A DNA stretch of 64,000 nt from Cloacibacterium normanense (GCF_002943105.1 NZ_PTPZ01000001.1:1-64000); one strand, 5' to 3'; shown: positions 47,708 to 56,381, counted from the first letter of the stretch. The notes: a model not told the origin generated them from the sequence alone. Made by a program: numbers and translations.

Positions 47708-49078
47708 ATGATGAAAATGAATTTTAAACGACATATTTTTGATGAGTTGGTTCAGTGGAAAATGAGTTCTAATGCCAAACCGTTGATACTAAGAGGAGCT
47801 CGACAAGTAGGAAAAACGACCTTAGTTCGTAGTTTCGGGGAAAGTTATACCCATTTTATAGAACTTAATTTAGAAAAAAGCGAAGATGCTAGTCTCGTAG
47901 AACGGAGTAATAGTGTGCAGGAATTGGTCAATTTTTTGGCATTAAAAAATGAAATCTCTCCAAAAGATTTCCCCCATACACTGCTTTTTATTGATGAAAT
48001 CCAAGAATCCGAAAAAGCTATTTCTTTTTTGCGTTATTTTCATGAGGACTTGCCAGAATTGAATGTCATTGCTGCGGGTTCTTTGCTGGAGCATACTTTA
48101 AAGAAAACTAAAAATTATCCAGTAGGTCGGATTAATTATTTGTATCTGTTTCCTTTAAATTTTCAGGAATATCTTGAAGCACAAGGAAAAAAGAATTTGT
48201 TAGAAAGATTTCGGAATGTTCCCGTTGACGACATTGCCCACGAACTTTTGATGAAAGAGTTCCACACTTATTGTATTATTGGAGGAATGCCCGAAATTGT
48301 TGCCAACTATGTTGCTCATAAAGATTTATTAGCACTTCCACAGATTTATGAAAGTATTTGGAATACCTACAAAGATGATGTGATAAAATATGCAGATAGT
48401 AAATCGGAAGAAAATGTGATGAAACACATCGTAAATACCGCTGCATCATTTGTTGACCAAAGGATTAAATTTCAAAATTTCGGACACTCTAATTATAAGT
48501 CGAGGGAAGTGAGCAAGGCATTCAATAATTTAGATGCCGCAAAGGTCATACAGGTAATTTATCCTTGTACCAATGTAGAGCCGCAAATTCTTCCAGATTA
48601 TAAAAAATCGCCACGATTACAATTTTTGGATACAGGAATTTTAAATTTTGATCTGAATATTCAAGCCGATTTGTTGCTAATGAAAGACCTTAGCGAAGCA
48701 TACAAAGGAGCGATTATCCCTCATATTATTAATCAGGAAGTTTTGTCTTTGAATACTACGGATTACAAAAAGACTTACTTTTGGGTTCGGGACAAAACGC
48801 AATCATCAGCAGAGGTGGATTTGCTTATTGCTCACGGAAAATTCTTGATTCCTATTGAAATTAAATCGGGGAAAACGGGAAGTTTGAAATCTTTGCATCA
48901 ATTTGTGAATCAAGCCCCTCATCAATTCGCAGTCAGAATGTATGGGGGAAAATTCAAAATTGAAGAAACTGTTACACCAGAAGGGAAACCTTACTTGTTA
49001 ATGAATTTGCCTTACTATTTAGGGACGTATTTAAAACAATATATCAATTACTTTATCACTAAATACAATGTCGAATAA
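47708..49078 (+). CDS. AAA ATPase with DUF4143 domain
   Basis: The 456-residue protein has an AAA_14 ATPase (about 1-190) with P-loop RGARQVGKTTL, Walker B LLFIDEIQESEKA and AAGSLLEHTL. A DUF4143 domain follows (about 220-410), with a PD-(D/E)xK-like end in AEVDLLIAHGKFLIPIEIKSGK. Such proteins are very common in mobile and defence-related regions, but their job is unknown. It has its own strong promoter and overlaps the decayed helicase start by 11 bp. Two ATGs (47708, 47711) are possible. Confidence 0.85.
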   Translation: MMKMNFKRHIFDELVQWKMSSNAKPLILRGARQVGKTTLVRSFGESYTHFIELNLEKSEDASLVERSNSVQELVNFLALKNEISPKDFPHTLLFIDEIQESEKAISFLRYFHEDLPELNVIAAGSLLEHTLKKTKNYPVGRINYLYLFPLNFQEYLEAQGKKNLLERFRNVPVDDIAHELLMKEFHTYCIIGGMPEIVANYVAHKDLLALPQIYESIWNTYKDDVIKYADSKSEENVMKHIVNTAASFVDQRIKFQNFGHSNYKSREVSKAFNNLDAAKVIQVIYPCTNVEPQILPDYKKSPRLQFLDTGILNFDLNIQADLLLMKDLSEAYKGAIIPHIINQEVLSLNTTDYKKTYFWVRDKTQSSAEVDLLIAHGKFLIPIEIKSGKTGSLKSLHQFVNQAPHQFAVRMYGGKFKIEETVTPEGKPYLLMNLPYYLGTYLKQYINYFITKYNVE

Positions 49079-49729
49079 TTTTATTACCAATAATAAACAA
49101 CAAAAAACACTAAAAGGAAGATTGAATACTTTGATTTTTATTCGTGATGAGCTGAAATTTCTAGTAGGTTATTTTTATTTTTCAGGATGGTCAGATATCT
49201 ACTTGAGTCTTCAAAAAAATCCTCAACAAAAAATAAAATTGTTAGTGGGATTACAAGTTTGTAATTATTTAGGCACTCAAACGAAAAACTCCTAAAAACA
49301 ATGAAGTTTATAATGTTGATATTTTTCATAGGCGACAAGAGATTTTAGATGATATAGATTCGGATATTCAATTATTTAAAGATATTCAAAAGCGACTGAA
49401 AGACTTAAAATTAGTAGAGAATTATCCTAAGCAGGAAGAAATTATAAAAAAAATACAACGCCTTCTAGCTAATGAGCCGAACAGAAAAATTATTCTGTTT
49501 TCAGAATATGTAGATACAATTCATCATCTCAGAAACGATTCAAATCAGAATTTAAGAATGAAGTATTGGTTTGTGATGGTAAAGTTTCAAAAGATTTAGC
49601 AAGACATTTAAACAGTGATTTTAATGCACAATATAATAGGGGTTAAAAACAACTCATTTTAAAATATTATTAACTTCAGACAAGTTATCCGAAGGGTTTA
49701 ATAGTATAAAGTCTTTATTTGTTAATTGA
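49068..49729 (+). pseudogene. Decayed second PLD-helicase
   Basis: The first 75 codons (49068-49295) encode a PLD-like N-terminus with LKFLVGYFYFSGW and IKLLVGLQV. The frame then shifts. The following frames (to about 49600, then to 49646, then to 49729) encode helicase C-terminal parts: RKIILFSEYVDTIHHL, KVSKDLARHLNSDFN and HFKILLTSDKLSEGFN. The whole motor domain in between is deleted. At least three frame changes are visible. It resembles, but is not a copy of, the intact helicase at 32764. Confidence 0.7.
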
Positions 49730-49761
49730 TAATGAATTTAATACTAAATTTATATATCTAA

Positions 49762-49845
49762 TTGCATATAATTATTGCAAATTTAATTATTTTATACGCT
49801 TTTACATATAATTTAATATATTTGCATAAAATATTTGCAAAAGCA
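49762..49845 (+). promoter_or_regulatory. Operator-like repeats and promoter of the hip operon
   Basis: TTGCATATAATTATTGCAAA (49762-49781) and TTTGCATAAAATATTTGCAAA (49821-49841) are related near-palindromes, and a partial GCATATAA copy follows at 49843. A TATATTTG -7 box lies at 49817-49824. HipB-like proteins commonly repress their own promoter through such sites. Confidence 0.55.
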
Positions 49846-49852
49846 TATAATT

Positions 49853-50065
49853 ATGTACGTTAACTTAGCCAATTTTATAAAGACAAAAAGGAAAGAAGCC
49901 AATCTTACCCAACAAGAATTTGCTGAAAGAGCAGGTGTTGCCCTTACAGTGGTTCGGAAAATAGAACAGGGAAAAGAAAATCTCAGTTTGTCAAAAGTAA
50001 ATCAGGTACTTCTGATGTTTGGGAGTAAACTTGTTCCTGCCAATTTAAAAGAAATTGAAAAATGA
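49853..50065 (+). CDS. hipB: HipB-like HTH antitoxin
   Basis: The 70-residue DNA-binding protein has an HTH_3 domain with KEANLTQQEFAERAGVALTVVRKIEQG. I start at the ATG at 49853; a TTG at 49835 lies within the operator. Its stop overlaps the next start by 4 bp (ATGA). It leads a three-gene kinase toxin operon and probably represses it through the repeats upstream. Confidence 0.85.
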   Translation: MYVNLANFIKTKRKEANLTQQEFAERAGVALTVVRKIEQGKENLSLSKVNQVLLMFGSKLVPANLKEIEK

Positions 50066-50397
50066 GACAGGGAAAAGTTTTTTATCAAAATCATTTTGCA
50101 GGAGTCGTTACGGAAACCAACGATGGAGATTACACCTTTGAATATGATAATGATTATATTCAAAAATTTCCGTATCAGTTCATTACCTTTTCAATGCCTG
50201 TTTCCGAGAAATTATATAGAGAAAATAGGTTGTTCCCTTTTTTTGAAGGATTAATTCCGGAAGGTTGGCTGTTGGAAATAGCTTCCGAAAGTTGGAAAAT
50301 CAACAAAAACGACAGGATGGGATTGCTTTTGGCGTGTTGCAAAAATTGCATTGGTGCAGTAAGTGTAGAACCTATAATTGTGAAGAGTGATGGGTAA
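50062..50397 (+). CDS. hipS: HipS-like (HipA N-terminal subdomain)
   Basis: The 111-residue protein matches only the N-terminal Couple_hipA subdomain of HipA: FAGVVTETNDGDYTFEYD, FPYQFITFSMPVSE and FFEGLIPEGWLLEIASE. It is a separate gene from the kinase, as in the HipBST type, where the small HipS, not HipB, neutralises the kinase. The split could also be an accidental break of hipA, but overlapping starts and stops and a complete kinase argue for a natural split. Confidence 0.8.
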   Translation: MRQGKVFYQNHFAGVVTETNDGDYTFEYDNDYIQKFPYQFITFSMPVSEKLYRENRLFPFFEGLIPEGWLLEIASESWKINKNDRMGLLLACCKNCIGAVSVEPIIVKSDG

Positions 50398-51331
50398 AAA
50401 ATGTCTATATTGTTATAAAGAAGTAATGGGCGAAGAAGATTTTCATCCGCATTGCAGTCAGAAATTCTTTGGAACAACTAATCCTCCAATTTTAGATTAT
50501 ACGTTGCAGGAAATGGAAATGTTGGCTAAACAAGTCATTGAAACTTCCGTTGCAGTTCCAGGAGTTCAGCCAAAATTATCGATGGGCTTCATTAAAGATG
50601 TTTTAAAGGATGCAAACAGAGGTAGATTAACGGTTGTTGGTGCTTTAGGAGGAAACTATATTTTAAAACCGCAAAATTCCACTTTTTCGGAGATGCCCGA
50701 AAATGAACATCTGACGATGAAAATGGCTGAAATATGCGGTATTACTACCGTGATGTCCTCACTCATTCGTTTAAAATCTGGCGAATTATCCTACATTACA
50801 AAACGAATTGACAGAGACGATAATGGAAACAAAATTCATATGCTGGATATGTTTCAAATCTTAGAAGCATTTGATAAATATCGTGGTTCAGTAGAGAAGG
50901 TTGGAAAAGCTATTAAAGAGCATTCTGCAAACACGTTATTAGATTTGATGAGGTTTTATGAAATAGTAATTTTCTGTTACATTACAGGAAATAATGATAT
51001 GCATCTCAAAAATTTTTCGCTCATATTAAATGGTGAAAATTGGGAAATATCTCCTGCTTACGATTTGCTCAACGTTCAACTTCATTTACCTGAAGATAAA
51101 GAAGAATCTGCATTAACTATTGGTGGAAAAAAGAAAAAACTTTCCAAAAGCGATTTTATTAATTTAGGATTAAAATTAGGATTAAACCAAAAACAAGTGG
51201 AGAATACTTTTAAACGTTTTCTAAAATCAGAGAAGAAAATGTTATCACTTATTCATCAATCCTATTTAAGTAAAGAACATCAAGAAAAATACATCAAACT
51301 GCTCCTAAATAGATTGCTAATCTTTCAATAA
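50390..51331 (+). CDS. hipT: HipT-like serine/threonine kinase toxin
   Basis: The 313-residue protein is the HipA C-terminal kinase. An extra N-terminal cysteine knuckle (CLYC...HPHC, about 5-20) comes first. Then VPGVQPKLS, the ATP-site lysine in YITKRIDR, the catalytic GNNDMHLKNFS and the metal-binding SPAYDLL. HipA-family kinases phosphorylate aminoacyl-tRNA synthetases (HipA GltX, HipT TrpS) and stop growth. The ATG at 50390 overlaps the HipS stop by 8 bp; a GTG at 50387 is also possible. It is the last gene of the element. Confidence 0.85.
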   Translation: MGKKCLYCYKEVMGEEDFHPHCSQKFFGTTNPPILDYTLQEMEMLAKQVIETSVAVPGVQPKLSMGFIKDVLKDANRGRLTVVGALGGNYILKPQNSTFSEMPENEHLTMKMAEICGITTVMSSLIRLKSGELSYITKRIDRDDNGNKIHMLDMFQILEAFDKYRGSVEKVGKAIKEHSANTLLDLMRFYEIVIFCYITGNNDMHLKNFSLILNGENWEISPAYDLLNVQLHLPEDKEESALTIGGKKKKLSKSDFINLGLKLGLNQKQVENTFKRFLKSEKKMLSLIHQSYLSKEHQEKYIKLLLNRLLIFQ

Positions 51332-51483
51332 AAAATTATATTTTTTTTCACCGACAAATTTAATGTATGAAATAATACGCGTTAATCTTTAATTTTGATA
51401 TTTATGAATTATTTTTCATACATTAATAAATTAAAGAAAACGGCAAAAGAATAAAAAAGAAGACAATGTTCACGGTCTTTTAT

Positions 51484-51501
51484 CTGTACCTTATTTGTAC
51501 C
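51484..51501. other. Candidate right attachment site
   Basis: CTGTACCTTATTTGTACC pairs with the repeat at 25461-25478. It lies after hipT and before the chromosomal nucleoid gene. The gap 51332-51574 has no gene. Confidence 0.4.
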
Positions 51502-51579
51502 ATAAAATCATAACTGTTTGATTTTCATATATTGTTATTTTCGAAGAAGTGAAGTAAACTTCGTTTAAATATAAATGTC

Positions 51580-51608
51580 AAATCCCAACCATTTTGGTCG
51601 GGATTTTT
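51580..51608 (+). terminator. Terminator after the mobile region
   Basis: AAATCCCAACC and GGTCGGGATTT form an 11-bp stem (one mismatch) with loop ATTTT, followed by T. A short frame opens at 51575 across it, but that is not a real gene start. Confidence 0.7.
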
Positions 51609-51617
51609 TTGTTTATT

Positions 51618-51762
51618 TGGGCGGCATTTCCGTCTACAGCTCCCGCTTTTTTTCTGTCATAACGAGCAGAATAAACCTAAAGAGCAGTAATTCTTTCAAA
51701 ATTTCTAGAAATTTGAAACCACCATCATACAGAAAAAAGAGCTCCGCTTTCGCCGGGCCGCG
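51618..51762. repeat. GC-rich palindromic repeat, copy A
   Basis: The left arm TGGGCGGCATTTCCG ... CTCCCGCTTTTTTTCTGT and the right arm ACAGAAAAAAGAGCTCCG ... GCCGGGCCGC are near complements. The same arms occur at 54166-54277 with a different middle. It sits in the leader of the nucleoid-associated gene. It may be a mobile palindromic element. Confidence 0.65.
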
Positions 51763-51796
51763 AAAAAATCTCCGTAAATTTCCCTATTTTCGCAGC

Positions 51797-52831
51797 ATGA
51801 TTTTCACAGAAGAAACCACACTAGAACATCTTTGCATCAATTACGTAGGAAACCAAACGCATCAAGAAGCTTTGGTAACCTCAGATTCAGAAGTTTTCAT
51901 CACAGATGAGATGAAAGAATTGCTCAAAGATTATTTCCTTAAAAACTTTAAACCCGAAATCTTTTTCGAGTTCTTCCATAGTTCTAATATTGAAAATAAC
52001 GAAGTGTTTACTTACGTTTCAGAGATTTTTGAACAGCCAGAATTGTTAGAAAACCAGTCCAAAAAATTGGCAAAACTGCTTTACGAACATTCTACCAATC
52101 CTAGAACCAAAGGTGGAGAATTCTATGTTTGTTATTTCAAAGATTGCATCGTAAAAGGAGAAAGATATGACGCAGTCGGACTTTTTAAATCCGAAAACAA
52201 AGATACTTTCCTAAAAGTTTCTACCAAAAACGAAAACTTTGAACTCGAAACTTTACAAGGCATCAATTTGAATAAAGTAGATAAAGGTTGCTTGATTTAC
52301 AATACCAATAAAGAACAAGGTTACCTCATGTCTATTATTGATGGAACGAGTAGAGCAGAAACCAGTTATTGGATGGATGATTTCTTGCAAGTTCGTCAGC
52401 GACAAGACGAATATTTCGAGACGCAAGAAACGCTTACACTTTACAAAGAATACATCACGAAACAACTTCCGCAGGAATTTGAAATTACCAAAGCAGACCA
52501 AGCAGATTTCTTGAACAAATCGCTTACATTTTTCAAAGAAAAAGAAGAATTTAAGATGGAAGAATTCACGGGGGAAGTTTTGGGAGACCAAGAAGTCATC
52601 CAAAGTTTCAATGCCTTCAAAACCCAATACGAAGACGAAAGAGATTATGCTTTGTCAGACGAATTTGCCATAAATGATGCAGCAGTCAAGAAAAACGCCA
52701 GAATTTTTAAAAGCGTCATAAAACTAGACAAAAACTTCCATATTTACATTCACGGTGACCGAAAACTCATCCAGCAAGGACAAGACGAAAACGGAAAATA
52801 TTATATGCTCTATTTCGAAGAAGAGAACTAA
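51797..52831 (+). CDS. Nucleoid-associated protein (NdpA/YejK-like)
   Basis: The 344-residue protein belongs to the 37-kD nucleoid-associated family. It has the family segments EHSTNPRTKGGEFYVCYFKD and DAVGLFKSENKD, and a C-terminal IYIHGDRKLI. It binds the folded chromosome; its exact role is not known. A longer frame opens at 51575, but residues before 51797 come from a terminator and repeat copy A. It marks the chromosomal side of the element's right end. Confidence 0.85.
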   Translation: MIFTEETTLEHLCINYVGNQTHQEALVTSDSEVFITDEMKELLKDYFLKNFKPEIFFEFFHSSNIENNEVFTYVSEIFEQPELLENQSKKLAKLLYEHSTNPRTKGGEFYVCYFKDCIVKGERYDAVGLFKSENKDTFLKVSTKNENFELETLQGINLNKVDKGCLIYNTNKEQGYLMSIIDGTSRAETSYWMDDFLQVRQRQDEYFETQETLTLYKEYITKQLPQEFEITKADQADFLNKSLTFFKEKEEFKMEEFTGEVLGDQEVIQSFNAFKTQYEDERDYALSDEFAINDAAVKKNARIFKSVIKLDKNFHIYIHGDRKLIQQGQDENGKYYMLYFEEEN

Positions 52832-52906
52832 AAAAAATATCTTGCTGATTTAGCAAATTTAGCAGATTTTAAAAAAAATATTCATCAGTATAATAAGCTA
52901 GAGTTT

Positions 52907-53168
52907 AAAAAATCAAGGACAAAAATTTACTTTTTTGTCCTTTTGAACTTCTTATTTTCAATCTTTTCTTTTGTCTCTTTTGCGGTTAATTAATTTTAAA
53001 AAACATCGGCTTAATCTTCAAAATCAGCGATAGACAAAAAAAATCAAGGACAAAAATTTACTTTTTTGTCCTTTTGAATTTCTTATTTTCAATCTTTTCT
53101 TATTTCTCTTTTGCGGTTAATTAATTTTAAAAAACATCGGCTTAATCTGCAAAATCAGCGAGAGACAA
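52907..53168. repeat. Tandem duplication of a 131-bp unit
   Basis: Two copies (52907-53037, 53038-53168) differ at only a few positions. Each holds a terminator-like hairpin (AGGACAAAAA...TTTTTTGTCCT), the phrase TCTTTTGCGGTTAAT and an AAATCAGCGA word. The gap 52832-53201 has no gene. Confidence 0.75.
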
Positions 53169-53170
53169 AA

Positions 53171-53197
53171 AAACGCTCCAAATTTTTGGAGCGTTTT
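53171..53197 (-). terminator. cysK terminator
   Basis: AAAACGCTCCAAA and its complement form a strong stem just after the cysK stop (minus strand), with T on that strand. Confidence 0.85.
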
Positions 53198-53201
53198 CAA
53201 T

Positions 53202-54137
53202 TTATTTCAATTCAGATTCGTTTTCTTGAAACAAATCTGGAACAGACCAATATCTTTCGCCAGTGTCATAATTAAAGGTCAAAACTTTAGCGCCTTTTGG
53301 TAAATCGCCCAATTTTTTCGCAATTGCAGCAAGAGAAGCACCGGTAGAAATTCCTGCTAAAATTCCTTCTTGAGCAGCTAATTTTCTAGCAAAATCAAAA
53401 GCTTCTGCTTTTTCTACTTGAATCACACCGTCTAGGATTTCAGAATTCAGCACTTTTGGTACAAAACCAGCTCCAATTCCTTGCAAAGGATGTGGACCAG
53501 GATTTCCACCGCTTAAAACGGGAGAATCTGTAGGTTCTACGGCATAACTTTTCAGATTCGGGAATTTTTCTTTCAGAACTTCGGTTACGCCCGTAATATG
53601 ACCGCCAGTTCCTACACCTGTAATCACATAGTCAAATCCTTCTGGGAAATCTGCCAAAATTTCTTGAGCAGTGGTATTTTTATGAATTTCTGGATTCGCG
53701 TCATTTTCAAATTGCTGTGGAATCCATGAATTTTCAATCGTAGAAGCCAATTCATAGGCTTTCTTTACCGCACCATTCGTTCCTAATTCTCTAGGAGTTA
53801 AAACAAATTCAGCGCCATAAGCAGACATGAGTTTTCTGCGTTCCACAGACATAGATTCAGGCATTACCAAAACTAATTTGTAACCTTTAACCGCGCAAAC
53901 CATTGCTAAACCAACACCTGTGTTTCCCGAAGTAGGTTCTATAATCAGTGTGTCTTTATTAATTTTTCCTTCTTTTTCAGCCGTTTCTATCATCGCAAGA
54001 GCAATTCTGTCTTTGATGCTTCCACCAGGATTTTGGCGTTCTAATTTCATCCACACTTCTACATCACTCCCGAAAATCTTATTTAATTTTACCAATGGAG
54101 TGTTGCCAATCACTTCTAGTACATTGTTAACTTTCAT
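53202..54137 (-). CDS. cysK: Cysteine synthase A (O-acetylserine sulfhydrylase)
   Basis: This 311-residue PLP enzyme makes cysteine from O-acetylserine and sulfide. PLP lysine lies in [11 protein letters not shown], the substrate loop in [13 protein letters not shown], and the phosphate-binding glycines in [13 protein letters not shown]. The length is usual. The cysE gene lies upstream on the same strand across a 252-bp gap with repeats, so the two make the last two steps of cysteine synthesis, possibly from one message. Confidence 0.94.
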   Translation of the reverse strand: MKVNNVLEVIGNTPLVKLNKIFGSDVEVWMKLERQNPGGSIKDRIALAMIETAEKEGKINKDTLIIEPTSGNTGVGLAMVCAVKGYKLVLVMPESMSVERRKLMSAYGAEFVLTPRELGTNGAVKKAYELASTIENSWIPQQFENDANPEIHKNTTAQEILADFPEGFDYVITGVGTGGHITGVTEVLKEKFPNLKSYAVEPTDSPVLSGGNPGPHPLQGIGAGFVPKVLNSEILDGVIQVEKAEAFDFARKLAAQEGILAGISTGASLAAIAKKLGDLPKGAKVLTFNYDTGERYWSVPDLFQENESELK

Positions 54138-54165
54138 ATTTTTAAAATTTTAAATATTATTAATT

Positions 54166-54277
54166 TGGGCAGCTTTTCCGCCTTCCACTCCCGCTTTTTT
54201 AAAATTTTTCCTTCGCTAACTCTCCTAAAGGAGAGAACCAAAAAATTTTAAAAAGAGCTCCGTTCAAGTCGGGCTGC
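54166..54277. repeat. GC-rich palindromic repeat, copy B
   Basis: This copy shares arms with copy A (51618-51762): GGGCAGCTTTTCCG ... CTCCCGCTTTTTT and AAAAAGAGCTCCG ... GTCGGGCTGC. Its middle differs and has its own hairpin CTCTCCT/AGGAGAG. It lies between cysE and cysK. Confidence 0.65.
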
Positions 54278-54311
54278 AAGTTTCGTTATCTTAATTAAAT
54301 TCAGTTTTTTA

Positions 54312-54389
54312 TTTACCTCAATCTTTACCTTTACCTTTACCTTTACCTTTACCTCAACCTCAACCTTTACCTCAACCTTAGCCTTTACC
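54312..54389. repeat. Hexanucleotide array after cysE
   Basis: Thirteen six-base units, mostly TTTACC (eight) with TCAACC (three), one TCAATC and one TTAGCC, run without a break and touch the cysE stop codon. Read on the minus strand, the units GGTTGA contain stop codons, so the array cannot extend the protein. Copy number may vary. Confidence 0.8.
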
Positions 54390-55214
54390 TCAAATAAAGT
54401 AGTTAATCGGTTCATCTCCCGGAAATTTATTTCTCACCGTCACTTGACCTTTATGAAAAACCACCGAATTTTTCGGTAGACTGTCTGTAATCCAAACGTT
54501 TCCACCGATGATGCTGTTCTCGCCAATCACGGTTTCTCCTCCTAAAATGGTAGCATTCGCATAAATAACTACACCGTTTTCTATGGTAGGATGTCTTTTG
54601 GTATTGGCAATTTCTTTCGAAACAGAAAGTGCTCCCAAAGTAACTCCTTGATAAATTTTGACACCATTTCCAATTTCTGAGGTTTCACCTATTACAATTC
54701 CCGTACCATGATCGATGAAGAATGGCGAACCAATGGTAGCACCGGGATGAATGTCTATTCCTGTTTTGCTGTGCGCCAACTCTGTCCAGATTCTAGGAAT
54801 CAACGGAATTTTTTCCAGTTGCAATTCGTGAGCCAATCTGTAAATTGCAATCGTATAAAAACCAGGATAGGAAAAAGTAACTTCTTCTACAGAGGTTGCA
54901 GCAGGGTCATTTTCTAGGGCAAATGCAGCGTCTTGTTCTAAAGTTTTATAGATTTCTGGGAATTTGGTAAAAAAATACTCTCCACATTCTATGGCTTTTT
55001 CTTTGTCATCAAAAACAGAATACAGAATCTTGATAAAATCTATTTTAAATTGTTGTAATCGATGGGCGATTTCATTTTCTGAAGCACATCTTTGAAGTTC
55101 TAGAAAAAATACAAATCTGAAAAAATCATCGATAAAGGTTTCGATTTTCTTTTTGTCTAAATCATATTTTCTGTTAGAATATCCGTCTTGTAAATGCTTC
55201 AAAAAATTTTCCAT
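54390..55214 (-). CDS. cysE: Serine O-acetyltransferase
   Basis: The 274-residue enzyme transfers acetyl from acetyl-CoA to serine. An N-terminal helical region (about 1-140) precedes left-handed beta-helix repeats (about 150-250), with the catalytic Asp-His region DIHPGATIGSPFFIDHGTGIVIGE and VTLGALSV. The C-terminus ends at EPINYFI, beside a hexanucleotide array. With cysK downstream, it feeds cysteine synthesis. Feedback by cysteine is usual in the family. A TACCTTTG -7 box lies 17 bp upstream. Confidence 0.92.
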   Translation of the reverse strand: MENFLKHLQDGYSNRKYDLDKKKIETFIDDFFRFVFFLELQRCASENEIAHRLQQFKIDFIKILYSVFDDKEKAIECGEYFFTKFPEIYKTLEQDAAFALENDPAATSVEEVTFSYPGFYTIAIYRLAHELQLEKIPLIPRIWTELAHSKTGIDIHPGATIGSPFFIDHGTGIVIGETSEIGNGVKIYQGVTLGALSVSKEIANTKRHPTIENGVVIYANATILGGETVIGENSIIGGNVWITDSLPKNSVVFHKGQVTVRNKFPGDEPINYFI

Positions 55215-55230
55215 CCTTCAAAATTTAAAA

Positions 55231-55238
55231 CAAAGGTA
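55231..55238 (-). promoter_or_regulatory. -7 box of cysE
   Basis: The minus strand reads TACCTTTG, 16 bp before the ATG. Confidence 0.5.
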
Positions 55239-55337
55239 AGCAATGTCTCTGTTTTTGCCCTTGATTTATGGTAATTTTTACATCTATTTACACGATTGAA
55301 AAATTTTAAAATTAGGATGTAATTCATATCAAGAAAA

Positions 55338-55368
55338 TTGTCTAATCCTCAAATAATCATTAAATTTG
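55338..55368 (+). promoter_or_regulatory. Promoter of mdh
   Basis: TTG at 55338-55340 and TAAATTTG at 55361-55368, spaced by 20 bp, fit the Bacteroidota consensus. The TTG at 55366 would lie within this -7 box, which supports the ATG at 55405 as the true start. Confidence 0.6.
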
Positions 55369-55404
55369 AGCAACTTAATTTTAAACTTTAAAAAAATAAA
55401 AAAA

Positions 55405-56331
55405 ATGAAAGTAACTGTAGTTGGAGCAGGAGCTGTAGGTGCATCTTGCGCAGAATATATCGCCATGAAAAACTTCTGTTCAGAAGTAGTTTTAGTAGAT
55501 ATTAAAGAAGGTTTTGCTGAAGGTAAAGCAATGGATTTAATGCAAACTGCTTCTTTGAATGGTTTTGATACTAAAATTACGGGAACAACTGGTGATTATA
55601 GTAAAACTGCCGGTTCAGATGTAGCGGTAATCACTTCTGGTATTCCTAGAAAACCGGGAATGACTAGAGAAGAGTTAATCGGTATTAATGCAGGAATTGT
55701 AAAAGATGTAACGGCTAATTTAGTAAAACATTCTCCTAATGTAACCATTATTGTGGTTTCTAACCCAATGGATACTATGGCTTACCTAGTTCACAAAACT
55801 TCTGGTTTACCAAAGCATAAAATCATTGGAATGGGAGGTGCTCTAGATTCTGCAAGATTCAAATACAGATTAGCAGAAGCTTTAGAAGCTCCAATTTCTG
55901 ATGTAGACGGAATGGTAATTGCAGCACACTCAGATACTGGTATGCTTCCTTTATTATCTAAAGCAACTAGAAATGGTGTTCCTGTAACTTCTTTCTTAAC
56001 TGAAGAACAAAAAGCGTATGTAGTAGAAGAAACTAAAGTAGGAGGTGCTACATTAACTAAATTATTAGGAACTTCAGCTTGGTATGCACCAGGTGCAGCA
56101 GTTTCTGTAATGGTTCAGGCAATTGCTTGTGACCAAAAGAAAATGATTCCTTGTTCACTTATGTTAGACGGAGAATACGGACAATCTGACATTTGTTTAG
56201 GTGTTCCTGCGATTATCGGTAAAAATGGAGTAGAAAAAATCGTAGAAATCGAATTAACTGAAGCAGAGAAAGAAAAATTTGCAACTGCAGCAGCAGCGGT
56301 AAGAGAAGTAAACGGAGATTTAAAATTCTAA
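55405..56331 (+). CDS. mdh: Malate dehydrogenase
   Basis: The 308-residue NAD enzyme converts malate and oxaloacetate in the TCA cycle. It has the dinucleotide loop GAGAVGASCAEYIA, substrate arginines in IPRKPGMTREEL, VSNPMDTMAYL and the catalytic histidine in AAHSDTGMLPL. The start at ATG 55405 fits the conserved MKVTVVGAGAVG opening; an upstream frame from TTG 55366 covers the promoter. The length is standard. It is monocistronic, with a terminator. Confidence 0.95.
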   Translation: MKVTVVGAGAVGASCAEYIAMKNFCSEVVLVDIKEGFAEGKAMDLMQTASLNGFDTKITGTTGDYSKTAGSDVAVITSGIPRKPGMTREELIGINAGIVKDVTANLVKHSPNVTIIVVSNPMDTMAYLVHKTSGLPKHKIIGMGGALDSARFKYRLAEALEAPISDVDGMVIAAHSDTGMLPLLSKATRNGVPVTSFLTEEQKAYVVEETKVGGATLTKLLGTSAWYAPGAAVSVMVQAIACDQKKMIPCSLMLDGEYGQSDICLGVPAIIGKNGVEKIVEIELTEAEKEKFATAAAAVREVNGDLKF

Positions 56332-56354
56332 AAAACTCTTCTTTTGAAATAAAT

Positions 56355-56381
56355 AAACGCATCTTTTAGGTGCGTTTTTTT
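56355..56381 (+). terminator. mdh terminator
   Basis: AACGCATC and GGTGCGTT form an 8-bp stem (one G-T pair) with loop TTTTA, followed by T7. Confidence 0.8.

Larger units (their letters stand above)
25461..51501. mobile_element. Putative integrative and mobilizable element with defence cargo
   Basis: The 26-kb block interrupts chromosomal genes. It carries, in order, an excisionase-like gene, a tyrosine recombinase, a VapE-like ATPase, a primase-like protein, a MobV-like relaxase, restriction-like and STAND defence genes, and a HipBST-like module. There is no type IV secretion set, so transfer would need a helper. The ends were set at two imperfect 18-bp repeats (25461-25478 and 51484-51501). 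The precise ends and excision are inferred. Confidence 0.7.

Noticed and set aside
51575-51796. N-terminal extension of the nucleoid-associated protein
   Set aside because: These codons lie in a terminator and a repeat; conserved protein begins at ATG 51797.
55366-55404. Extended malate dehydrogenase start
   Set aside because: The upstream TTG is inside the -7 box; family homology begins at 55405.
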